The notes under the pieces were generated by a model that saw nothing but the letters and a program-made list of their open reading frames with translations, was not told where the DNA came from and searched no databases. From Deltaproteobacteria bacterium (GTDB lineage: Bacteria; Desulfobacterota; Syntrophia; Syntrophales; Smithellaceae): 9,835 nt of DNA. The stretch covers positions 1 to 9,835 of the forward strand of contig JAGVUJ010000240.1 in assembly GCA_019136325.1 (NCBI GenBank), in the 5' to 3' direction. Numbering within the stretch: the stretch's first letter is position 1; each line of letters opens with the position of its first letter. A program made the translations under genes and the position numbers. Shown one piece after another: positions 1 through 6,471 of this stretch.

Positions 1-1053
1 ATCGACATTCATCGGCGCACTGCCGGTCACTGCGTTTTCCAGGCGGCCTCCGAAACGCTCCCGGATTTTTTTCAAAACTATTTTATCCAGAATTTTATAT
101 TTCCAACCGGCCTCTCCGGTCTCTCTTTTCCTCTTGGCCGCCTCCAGGGCCGCTTCGAACAGTTTCAGTTTCAAGCCGCCTTCCTCCCGCATTTTAGCCC
201 AGACGCCGTTATAGACTCTGTTGAAAATGCGGGGCACAGTGATCATGAACGTGGGCTGAATCTTGGGCAGATCGTCAATCAGCGTTTCCACCGATCCCAT
301 AATGCCGATGGATGCGCCCTGGAGAATAAACGCATGCAGGTCGGCCGTGATGCCGAACGAGTGCGCCCACGGCAGCATGGAAATGCAGCGGCTCTGTTGC
401 GTCAGATTGGGAAACCAGGCCAGGCCGGCCTTGACGTTTTCCGCCAGGTTGCCGTGAGACAGCAGAACGCCTTTCGGCTCGCCGGTCGTGCCGGAGGTGT
501 AAATCAGCACGGCGACATCGGAGTATTTCGGTTTGCGGGACGGCACCGGATTTTCCGCGCCTTTCCCTTCCAGGGCGGCCATTGTTTTTTCTCCTTCGCC
601 TTCAATCAGGTAGATGTCCTTCAACGTGGGAATTTCAGCGGGAAAATCTTTTACTTTGTCCAGAATCTCAGATCTCGACACCAGCAGCACCTTGATTTCG
701 GCATCTTTCACAATATACTTCCACATCGAGACGAGTTCTTTTTCATACATCGGCACATAAGCGGCACCCAGGCCCTGCGTGGCGATTTCTCCGATTAACC
801 ATTCCTTGCGATTGTTGGCAATGATACCGACCGTGTCTTTGGCGCCCACGCCGATGGACGCCAATCCGGCCCTCAAATGATCCACCCTCCGGGCAATATC
901 ACCGTAAGTGACCCATTGATAAACTCCGGCGCTGTCTTTTTCTCCGATGAGCGGATTATTCGTGTATTTCGCCGCACTGGACTCAAAAAAGTCCACCAGG
1001 TTGTCCGGTGGTTCATACACATTACTGTATTCGCCATATTCAAAGATCGCCAT
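1..1053 (-). CDS. Long-chain acyl-CoA synthetase (AMP-forming), N-terminal 351 residues, cut by window edge
   Basis: The gene reads leftward from ATG at 1053 and stays open to base 1, so the C-terminal part lies outside. The family activates free fatty acids with ATP to an acyl-adenylate and then an acyl-CoA thioester, at the inner membrane or in the cytosol. The ATP/AMP-binding loop YTSGTTGEPKG starts at residue 185, an MLPWAHSFG segment follows near residue 231, and TGSAPM lies close to the visible end; this order fits the FadD15/FAA1-type branch, whose members are usually about 600 residues long. An AGGAAAAGG purine run just before ATG serves as ribosome site. A 268-bp gap and a good promoter separate it from the dehydratase gene upstream, so it is probably controlled on its own. 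The chain length of the substrate cannot be read from this sequence. AMP-forming family: very sure; long-chain class: fairly sure. Confidence 0.93.
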   Translation of the reverse strand, partial: MAIFEYGEYSNVYEPPDNLVDFFESSAAKYTNNPLIGEKDSAGVYQWVTYGDIARRVDHLRAGLASIGVGAKDTVGIIANNRKEWLIGEIATQGLGAAYVPMYEKELVSMWKYIVKDAEIKVLLVSRSEILDKVKDFPAEIPTLKDIYLIEGEGEKTMAALEGKGAENPVPSRKPKYSDVAVLIYTSGTTGEPKGVLLSHGNLAENVKAGLAWFPNLTQQSRCISMLPWAHSFGITADLHAFILQGASIGIMGSVETLIDDLPKIQPTFMITVPRIFNRVYNGVWAKMREEGGLKLKLFEAALEAAKRKRETGEAGWKYKILDKIVLKKIRERFGGRLENAVTGSAPMNVD

Positions 1054-1126
1054 AAACCTTTTCCTCCCCTCCGGCTTGAATCCCGTGCTGATAGAAATTC
1101 GGTATGTTATGGGTTGACGTTGTCTG

Positions 1127-1138
1127 GTAAACGTTTAC
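1127..1138. promoter_or_regulatory. Perfect 12-bp palindrome GTAAACGTTTAC, candidate operator
   Basis: The perfect palindrome has a central CG, the layout seen in many LacI/GalR-family operators. It lies 74 bp or more upstream of the acyl-CoA synthetase ATG, within the predicted leader. A weak second promoter (TTTACC, 16 bp, TAACAT on the minus strand) would overlap it. The assignment to a regulator family is inference only. Confidence 0.4.
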
Positions 1139-1139
1139 G

Positions 1140-1179
1140 AACGGAGTTTCAACAGGAAGACGATCGCAAAAACTCCGTT
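1140..1179 (-). other. 10-bp perfect inverted repeat (leader hairpin)
   Basis: AACGGAGTTT at 1140-1149 is exactly complementary to AAACTCCGTT at 1170-1179, with a 20-nt loop. In the leftward transcript it forms a stable stem inside the predicted acyl-CoA synthetase leader. No U-tract follows, so it does not look like a simple terminator. It adjoins the 1127-1138 palindrome. A second inverted repeat, ATCCAAAA (1201-1208) with TTTTGGAT (1239-1246), lies near the predicted transcript start. Confidence 0.5.
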
Positions 1180-1252
1180 GTCATTTATTTAAAGAATAGC
1201 ATCCAAAAGATTGCTCACACGCTTTAATCAGTCGTCTGTTTTGGATGAATGG

Positions 1253-1281
1253 ATAATACGGGCAATAACCCGCCAAGTCAA
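1253..1281 (-). promoter_or_regulatory. Sigma-70-type promoter for the acyl-CoA synthetase gene
   Basis: On the minus strand TTGACT (1281-1276) and TATTAT (1258-1253) are separated by exactly 17 bp. This is near consensus and points at the acyl-CoA synthetase. The expected transcription start is near 1246, giving a 5' leader of about 190 nt. The spacer carries the inverted repeat CGGG-CAATAA-CCCG (1259-1272), where a bound regulator would block RNA polymerase. The match is seen in sequence; activity is inferred. Confidence 0.6.
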
Positions 1282-1321
1282 GACAATTCGAATATTCCGA
1301 ACCAATCGTTCCGGAGGGACA

Positions 1322-2305
1322 TCAACCTTGAAGCGCCTGTTTCAAAATTTCCATATTCATATTACCGCCCGACATGATCATCACCACTTTTTTACCCGCC
1401 AGGCGATCTTTGATTTTATAAGCAGCCATCAGCGAAACCGCTCCCGCACATTCGGCCAGATTGTGCGTGGTGGTCAATGCCATTCTCACTCCTTCGAGAA
1501 TCTCCTCTTCGCTCAGCAGCACCACATCGTTAATGGCATTTCTCATGATAACATAAGGCAGATGAAACACGCTGCGCGCGGCCAGACCGTCCGCTACGGT
1601 GTGGGCTTCATCAAGGGTAACAAGTTCTCCCTGCTTCCAGGAGTTGTAAAAAGAAGGAACGTTTTGCGGCTCCACCCCGATGATTTCGATATCCGGCTTG
1701 AAAGCACGCGCCGTTTTCAGAATCGAAGCGCATCCCGCGCCGCCGCCGATGGGACAGATGATGGTATTCACGTCCGGAAGATCCTCCAGAATCTCCAGTC
1801 CCATCGTAGCCAGACCGTTTAAAATTTCCGGTTCATTCCCCTGCTGGACATAGTAATAACCGGCCGTGTCCACGAGTTCTTCGCAATAGGATTGAGCGTC
1901 GTAGAAGTCTTCACCATGAACAATCACTTCCGCGCCGTAACTTTCTATCGTTCTGTTGATTTCAGGATTATTGCCCTCCGGCACGACTACCGTGCAGGGA
2001 ACATTAAACCACTGTCCCGCCCAGGCCATCGCCAGTCCGTGGTTGCCCCGTGTGGCAACGAGAATGCCCGCTTCCAGTTCTTCCCGCGACATGTGATGAA
2101 AAAAATTCAATGCTCCTCTGATCTTGAATGATCCGGTCGGGTTGTGGTTTTCATGTTTGACGAAAGCTTCGCAGCCGATGAGACGGGAGAGCTCCGAGTA
2201 ACACAGAAGATTTGTCCGGTTGAGATACCGGTCCACCACCGATTTGGCCATCAGGGTTTTGGTCAGATTCACCTGTTCACTCATCACTTCGTATTTTTTC
2301 AGCAT
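1322..2305 (-). CDS. Threonine/serine dehydratase-like PLP enzyme (fold type II)
   Basis: The 327-residue protein belongs to the tryptophan-synthase-beta (fold type II) PLP family, closest in layout to catabolic threonine ammonia-lyase (threonine to 2-oxobutyrate and ammonia) and serine racemase. The PLP lysine is K61 in GSFKIRGA, the substrate loop is TRGNHG at 85-90, the phosphate-binding glycine loop GGGAG is at 187-191, and SGGN near residue 312 fits the pyridine-nitrogen region. Length matches the short TdcB type; there is no C-terminal ACT domain, so isoleucine feedback of the IlvA kind is not expected. Start ATG 2305 has AGGAGG 5 nt upstream; an ATG at 2309 is out of frame. It lies 28 bp behind waaA and is probably co-transcribed. 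Substrate could also be serine or another hydroxy-amino acid; the sequence does not decide. Confidence 0.88.
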   Translation of the reverse strand: MLKKYEVMSEQVNLTKTLMAKSVVDRYLNRTNLLCYSELSRLIGCEAFVKHENHNPTGSFKIRGALNFFHHMSREELEAGILVATRGNHGLAMAWAGQWFNVPCTVVVPEGNNPEINRTIESYGAEVIVHGEDFYDAQSYCEELVDTAGYYYVQQGNEPEILNGLATMGLEILEDLPDVNTIICPIGGGAGCASILKTARAFKPDIEIIGVEPQNVPSFYNSWKQGELVTLDEAHTVADGLAARSVFHLPYVIMRNAINDVVLLSEEEILEGVRMALTTTHNLAECAGAVSLMAAYKIKDRLAGKKVVMIMSGGNMNMEILKQALQG

Positions 2306-2333
2306 ACATTCCTCCTGATTATTAAAGACCCGC

Positions 2334-3623
2334 TTAAAGATATCTGGTGATTAAATCGGCATATCTGGAAGAAGCGCCGATATGATCCAGAACAACCGCT
2401 TTGCCCTTCTCGCCGCGGGCTTTCATCTCTTCGGGATGAGCGAGCAGGCCGGTGATGCCCTTGAGCAATTCCTCTTCACTTCCGACGGTGATGCCGCAAC
2501 CAACTCCTTCCAGCAAATCCTTTTCCGCGCTGAAATCCTCCATGGAAGGTCCGTAAAAAATCACCTTGCCCCACGCTGCCGCTTCCAGAATATTCTGGCC
2601 GCCTCTCGGCACCAGCGAACCGCCGCAATAAACAACAGAGGCCAGTGAATAAAATTTGAACAACTCGCCGATGACATCGACCACAATGACGCTCTCGCCG
2701 TTCCTTTGTTGACCGCCGTTGATCCGGGAAAGCATGATCATATCGTAAAAACCCGACTGCTGCAAAAGGTCGCAAACCTCACCGGCCCTTTCGATGTGGC
2801 GCGGCACCAGAATCAGTTTCAAATCGGGATACGTTTTTAAAAGCTCGCGGTAAACATTGATGACAATTTTTTCCTCACCCGGATGCGTGCTGCCCGCGAC
2901 AAAAAATTTTTCGTCCGCGCGCACGTTGCATCGACGGGTAATCTCCTGCTGCAGCGCAGGCGAAACCAGCGATGCAAGCCCGTCGTACTTGGCGTTTCCC
3001 AGCACTTTTATTTTTGCGGGATCCATGCCGATATCTTCAAGCCGTGTCGCATCGATGCTGGAAATCATTCCCGCAAAATCAAGGTCCTTCAAAACGCCTT
3101 TCCATAAGAATTTCGTCAGGCGGTACCGGCGATAAGAGCGCGGGGAAATCCGGCCGTTCACCATTAACGTTTTTATCCGGCGTTTTCTGCAGACTTTCAG
3201 AAAATTAGGCCATAATTCCGTTTCCACCAGCACAAAAACATCCGCATCCGCCATCTTTATCATCCTGGCAACGACAGACAAAACATCCAGCGGGAAATAG
3301 ATAAAAGCCGAGGCGCCCGTGATAAACTTTTTGGCCATTTCCTGACCCGTTTCCGTGGACGTCGAAAATATTACTTCGACGTCCGGTCTTTTCTTTTTCA
3401 AAGACGCGACAATCGGCGCGGCGGCTGTCACCTCTCCGACGGAAACCGCATGAATCCAGATGCGCGGCTTCTTCTTCAATCCGGCAAGAATGGATTCCTG
3501 CTTCCCGCCGAGCTTCTGCCGGAAACTGTTGCGGTATTTGCCTGTAAAAAAAATCTTCAGCAGAAAATAAGGGGCGATGATCAGCGCCGCGGCAAACAAA
3601 ATAATATTATAGAGAATATACAT
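2334..3623 (-). CDS. waaA: 3-deoxy-D-manno-octulosonic acid (Kdo) transferase
   Basis: This inner-membrane-bound GT-B enzyme moves Kdo from CMP-Kdo to lipid IVA, the first step of LPS core assembly, on the cytoplasmic face. The 429 residues match the family's usual length of about 420-430. Visible marks are an N-terminal membrane anchor (about 1-26), HAVSVGE with the presumed catalytic base E64, ETELWPN (134-140), GNAKYDG (209-215), AGSTHPGEE (243-251), PRHIER (274-279), and the nucleotide-sugar region GGSLVPRGGQNILEAAAWG (334-352). Whether it adds one, two or more Kdo units cannot be told. It heads a leftward pair with the dehydratase gene and diverges from rpe. No Shine-Dalgarno sequence precedes ATG 3623. 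Confidence 0.95.
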   Translation of the reverse strand: MYILYNIILFAAALIIAPYFLLKIFFTGKYRNSFRQKLGGKQESILAGLKKKPRIWIHAVSVGEVTAAAPIVASLKKKRPDVEVIFSTSTETGQEMAKKFITGASAFIYFPLDVLSVVARMIKMADADVFVLVETELWPNFLKVCRKRRIKTLMVNGRISPRSYRRYRLTKFLWKGVLKDLDFAGMISSIDATRLEDIGMDPAKIKVLGNAKYDGLASLVSPALQQEITRRCNVRADEKFFVAGSTHPGEEKIVINVYRELLKTYPDLKLILVPRHIERAGEVCDLLQQSGFYDMIMLSRINGGQQRNGESVIVVDVIGELFKFYSLASVVYCGGSLVPRGGQNILEAAAWGKVIFYGPSMEDFSAEKDLLEGVGCGITVGSEEELLKGITGLLAHPEEMKARGEKGKAVVLDHIGASSRYADLITRYL

Positions 3624-3630
3624 GGTTTTA

Positions 3631-3658
3631 TTTTTAGATTTTTCCGCTTAAGAGTCAA
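3631..3658 (-). promoter_or_regulatory. Candidate waaA promoter placed for a leaderless transcript
   Basis: On the minus strand TTGACT (3658-3653) and TAAAAA (3636-3631) are 16 bp apart. The -10 end is only 7 bp from the A of the waaA ATG, so transcription would begin at or within a few bases of the start codon. This agrees with the absence of a ribosome-binding sequence there. The -10 box is weak, so confidence is limited. Confidence 0.4.
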
Positions 3659-3694
3659 GCTTCTTTTACGGATTGAAACTAAAAAATGCATTCA

Positions 3695-3721
3695 TTGACA
3701 ATATCCGGTCTTTGGTATAGT
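3695..3721 (+). promoter_or_regulatory. Candidate sigma-70 promoter for rpe
   Basis: A perfect TTGACA (3695-3700) is followed by TATAGT (3716-3721). The 15-bp spacer is shorter than the optimal 17, so it may be weak or need an activator. The start site would be near 3728, leaving a short leader with an AGGAAA ribosome site (3740-3745) before ATG 3755. Confidence 0.5.
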
Positions 3722-3754
3722 TTAAAAAAATAATTCATCAGGAAATAATTTATA

Positions 3755-4414
3755 ATGAAATTAATCGCTCCTTCAATTCTTTCCGCGGACGGCAGCCGGC
3801 TGGGCGAGGAAATTCTGGCCATCGAAAAAGCCGGGGCGGACTGGATTCATGTGGATGTGATGGACGGCAATTTCGTTCCCAACATCACCATGGGCCCGGC
3901 CATTATCGCGAGTTTGCGGAAAGTGACCAAACTCCCTTTCGATGTCCATCTGATGATCGCGGATCCGGACCGTTACATTGAACCTTTTTTTAAAGCGGGC
4001 GCCGATATTATTACCGTCCATGTGGAAGCATCCGGTCATCTGCACCGCACCGTCGAACTGATTAAAAGTTTCGGGGCAAGGGCCGGTGTTTCGTTAAATC
4101 CCGCAACGTCCCTGAAACAGATCGAAGAAATTGTTCACTACATCGATCTTCTGCTGATCATGTCAGTCAATCCCGGCTTCGGCGGACAGCAGTTTATCGG
4201 AACCTCTCTGGCAAAGATCGCAAAGGCGAGAAAAATACTGGATGAACTGCCGCATCAGCCGCTTCTGGAAGTTGACGGCGGCGTGAATCTCAGAAATATC
4301 GGAGATATCGCTCAGGCCGGAGCGGATGTCATCGTTGCCGGAGCCGCTGTTTTCGGAAGCGGAGATTATGAGAAAACCATTGCCGCACTGAAAACCGCCG
4401 CTAACAGCCACTAA
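3755..4414 (+). CDS. rpe: Ribulose-phosphate 3-epimerase
   Basis: This cytosolic TIM-barrel enzyme interconverts D-ribulose 5-phosphate and D-xylulose 5-phosphate in the pentose phosphate pathway. The 219 residues match the family. Expected motifs are all present: IAPSILSAD at the N-terminus, HVDVMDGNFVPN with metal ligand H32 and catalytic D34, DVHLMI with metal ligand H65, SVNPGFGGQQFI (137-148) as phosphate-side loop, and LEVDGGV with catalytic acid/base D174. Nothing is missing. The gene stands alone on the plus strand between two leftward blocks, divergent from waaA. The pairing with waaA is of interest because ribulose 5-phosphate is the precursor of Kdo (through arabinose 5-phosphate), but shared control is not shown. 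Confidence 0.97.
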   Translation: MKLIAPSILSADGSRLGEEILAIEKAGADWIHVDVMDGNFVPNITMGPAIIASLRKVTKLPFDVHLMIADPDRYIEPFFKAGADIITVHVEASGHLHRTVELIKSFGARAGVSLNPATSLKQIEEIVHYIDLLLIMSVNPGFGGQQFIGTSLAKIAKARKILDELPHQPLLEVDGGVNLRNIGDIAQAGADVIVAGAAVFGSGDYEKTIAALKTAANSH

Positions 4415-4464
4415 AAAACGTGAAGAGTGAAAAGTAAAGACCCTTCACCATTCACCTTTCACTT
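4413..4464 (-). terminator. Intrinsic terminator for the leftward glycosyltransferase block, built of mirrored 7-bp repeats
   Basis: Leftward transcripts leaving the glycosyltransferase gene (stop at 4473) meet an imperfect hairpin pairing 4462-4443 with 4420-4439, then CG and six U (A-tract 4413-4418 on the plus strand). The arms are heptamer repeats: GTGAAGA, GTGAAAA, GTAAAGA on the left (4420-4440) and TTCACCA, TTCACCT, TTCACTT on the right (4444-4464). No T-tract follows in the rightward direction, so it is a poor terminator for rpe except as a hairpin roadblock. Confidence 0.6.
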
Positions 4465-4472
4465 CCTGCTGC

Positions 4473-5222
4473 TTACGTTTCCGGGAAAAGGTTATTCTTG
4501 ATCAACTTCATCTTTGCCAGACGAAAGGCAAACGCCGTACTCAGGCACCCGAAACCGTATTTCACGCTGCGACTGAAATTAATGGATGACGCTTCGACAA
4601 AATAACTCGTTGGGCAGCTCACTTCAGCAATCGTATAGCCGAGCCAGACAATCTGCGCCAGCATCTGATTATCGAAAACGAAATCATCGGAATTTTTATC
4701 CAGAGGAAGCTTCAGCAGAAGATCGCGGGAAAAAGCGCGGTAACCGGTGTGGTATTCGGAAAGCTTCGCGCCGATTAATATATTTTCCGTCAGCGTCAGA
4801 AAACGGTTGGCAACATATTTCCAGTACGGCATACCGCCCTTGAGAGCGTAGCCGCCCAGGATTCTTGAACCTAACACACAGTGATAGAGACCGTTGGCGA
4901 TTAATGACGCCATGGCTGGAATGAGCATGGGCGTGTACTGATAATCGGGGTGAACCATAATGACAATATCCGCACCCTCTTCCAGCGCCAGCCGATAGCA
5001 TGTTTTCTGATTGCCGCCGTAACCCAGGTTGCATTTATGAACGAATACTTTCGTTGCCGGAAGCCCCTCGGCCACTTTCACAGTATTGTCCGGGCTGGCG
5101 TCGTCAACAAGAATCACCTTGTCCACGACGCCCTGTGCCATGACTTCGTTGTAAGTTTTGAGGAGAGTCTTTTCGGCGTTATAAGCCGGCATGACCACCA
5201 CGACTTTTTTATTTTGAAACAT
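4473..5222 (-). CDS. Family 2 glycosyltransferase (DPM1-like, soluble)
   Basis: The 249-residue protein has one GT-A domain of the GT2 family, which moves a sugar from a nucleotide-sugar onto a lipid carrier or glycan. Visible marks are VVVVMPAYNAEKTL at the N-terminus, the nucleotide-binding VDDASPDNT with D40/D41, NLGYGGNQ (65-72), and the metal-site strand IVIMVHPDYQY (87-96), where HPD stands in place of the usual DXD or DGD. GSRILGG (118-124) and a YHTGYRAFSRDLL segment (157-169) also fit DPM1-like enzymes. No transmembrane helices follow the catalytic domain, so it does not carry a membrane-anchored dolichol-phosphate-type tail. It lies 23 bp behind the flavin oxidoreductase gene and is likely co-transcribed; an AAGG run precedes ATG 5222. 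Donor and acceptor are unknown. Confidence 0.9.
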   Translation of the reverse strand: MFQNKKVVVVMPAYNAEKTLLKTYNEVMAQGVVDKVILVDDASPDNTVKVAEGLPATKVFVHKCNLGYGGNQKTCYRLALEEGADIVIMVHPDYQYTPMLIPAMASLIANGLYHCVLGSRILGGYALKGGMPYWKYVANRFLTLTENILIGAKLSEYHTGYRAFSRDLLLKLPLDKNSDDFVFDNQMLAQIVWLGYTIAEVSCPTSYFVEASSINFSRSVKYGFGCLSTAFAFRLAKMKLIKNNLFPET

Positions 5223-5245
5223 GCCTTGTCCCGGCCGCTCGTTTT

Positions 5246-6283
5246 TTAGGCAAAATGAGCGTCAAGTTTCTGCTGCTGTTTCTTTGCTTCGGCCACCATT
5301 CTGTCCATCAGTTCGGCAACCGTCGGCTCATCGTGAAGAAGGCCCATGACCTGTCCCACGGGAAGCACGCCTTCCTTCGTGTCGCCGTTTTCCGTAGCCA
5401 CTCTGATCGCATGAAAGCCGTTGGCCATGAAAGCCAGTTGTTTGGCGGTCTTCCAGCCGGACAACAGAACGCCTATAAAAAGTTTAAAGAAAGGTAACTT
5501 CAACTGTTTGGCGATGTCCTGCGCGTTGAAGAAAGCCGCCGGCAGATTCAACCCTTTCTTGACGGCTCTTTCCGCAGCATCCGTCTTCATGATGCGACAG
5601 AGCAGTCCGTCAAACCGATCCGAATACAACGTATCTTCGACGTCTTTTTCCATGGAAAGTTTTTTATAGACATCATGCAGAGGGCTTTCCCTGGTCGTCA
5701 TAAAACGTGTGCCCATGGCAATGCCTTCCGCGCCCAACGCCAGCGCCGCGGCGAGTCCCCGTCCGTCGCCGAAACCGCCGGTGGCGATGACCGGAATTTT
5801 CACTGCATCGACAAGCGAAGGAACCAGCACCAGCGACGTGACATGCTCGCCGTGCGCCGCGGCTTCATGACCGGTGGCAATGACGCCGTCACAACCATAA
5901 TCCTCCGCGCGTTTGGCGTGACGGGCGTTCACCACGGTGGCAATGACCTTGCCGCCGTATCCATGCGCCTGCTTCACGATCCAGTCGCCCTTACCCAAAG
6001 AAAAATTAATCACCGGCACCTTTTCGTCCAGCAGGACTTTGGCATTCTCAGCCGCACCCGGAAAAAGAAGCGTGGCGTTGGCGCCGAACGGTTTATCCGT
6101 AAGGGAACGGATTTCTTTGATGGCCGCGCGCGTCTGCTCGGCGTTGAACGGTCCTGTCGCCAGAATGCCCAGACCGCCGGCGTTGGAAACAGCAGCGACC
6201 ATTTTAGGAACGCTGATCCAACTCATACCGGACAACAAAATAGGATGCTTGATGCCGAAAAGTTCTGTAATTTTAGTTTTCAT
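5246..6283 (-). CDS. NAD(P)H-dependent flavin oxidoreductase (nitronate monooxygenase/FabK-like)
   Basis: This is a TIM-barrel FMN enzyme of the 2-nitropropane dioxygenase/FabK family. I place the start at ATG 6283 (345 residues): GGAG lies 6 nt upstream, whereas extending to the TTG at 6295 would put that ribosome site inside the gene. Visible marks are the N-terminal PILLSGMSWIS, NAGGLGILA (34-42), TGHEAAAHGE with candidate catalytic H144, PVIATGGFGDGRGLAAALALGA (FMN phosphate loop, 164-185) and GTRF (191-194). Family members either oxidise alkyl nitronates or reduce enoyl-ACP; others are uncharacterised. In an anaerobe an oxygen-using nitronate role is unlikely, so a reductase role in acyl metabolism is possible. 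The neighbour hydroxyacyl-CoA dehydrogenase gene lies upstream, but a 188-bp gap with a palindromic repeat separates them. Confidence 0.88.
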   Translation of the reverse strand: MKTKITELFGIKHPILLSGMSWISVPKMVAAVSNAGGLGILATGPFNAEQTRAAIKEIRSLTDKPFGANATLLFPGAAENAKVLLDEKVPVINFSLGKGDWIVKQAHGYGGKVIATVVNARHAKRAEDYGCDGVIATGHEAAAHGEHVTSLVLVPSLVDAVKIPVIATGGFGDGRGLAAALALGAEGIAMGTRFMTTRESPLHDVYKKLSMEKDVEDTLYSDRFDGLLCRIMKTDAAERAVKKGLNLPAAFFNAQDIAKQLKLPFFKLFIGVLLSGWKTAKQLAFMANGFHAIRVATENGDTKEGVLPVGQVMGLLHDEPTVAELMDRMVAEAKKQQQKLDAHFA

Positions 6284-6337
6284 ATTTTTCTCCAAAATAA
6301 ATATTTTACAAATTAAACCCCTGCAAATCCCGTTTCA

Positions 6338-6428
6338 TGTCATTTCGAGGAGTCCCGACAAGTCGGAACGACGAGAAATCTTTTTTTATCATTTCATGAT
6401 AAGATTTCTCCCTACGGTCGAAATGACA
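6338..6428. repeat. Nested palindromic intergenic element (REP/MITE-like)
   Basis: The element is bounded by perfect 11-bp inverted ends, TGTCATTTCGA (6338-6348) and TCGAAATGACA (6418-6428). Inside are three more pairings: CCGAC-AA-GTCGG (6355-6366), GAGAAATCTT (6373-6382) with AAGATTTCTC (6401-6410), and TTATCA-TTTCA-TGATAA (6386-6402). The whole folds as one long branched hairpin. It sits between two leftward genes. I recall similar sequences scattered through deltaproteobacterial and Bacteroidetes genomes, but cannot verify copy number here. There is no open reading frame inside, so it would need a transposase supplied in trans if mobile. Confidence 0.65.
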
Positions 6429-6471
6429 ATCATGAACAGTTCACGAATTATCAGCCTTAAATCCTCGGCTT

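Noticed and set aside
334..1227. Plus-strand frames across the acyl-CoA synthetase gene and its leader (334-798 and 877-1227)
   Set aside because: They lie opposite a gene with clear family motifs and show no family features themselves.
6284..6295. Four-codon N-terminal extension of the flavin oxidoreductase from TTG 6295
   Set aside because: The GGAG ribosome site lies inside this extension, and ATG 6283 is ideally spaced from it.
5675..6316. 213-codon plus-strand frame opposite the flavin oxidoreductase
   Set aside because: The composition is rich in His, Arg and Gln, as expected for the complement of a GC-biased gene, and no domain is visible.
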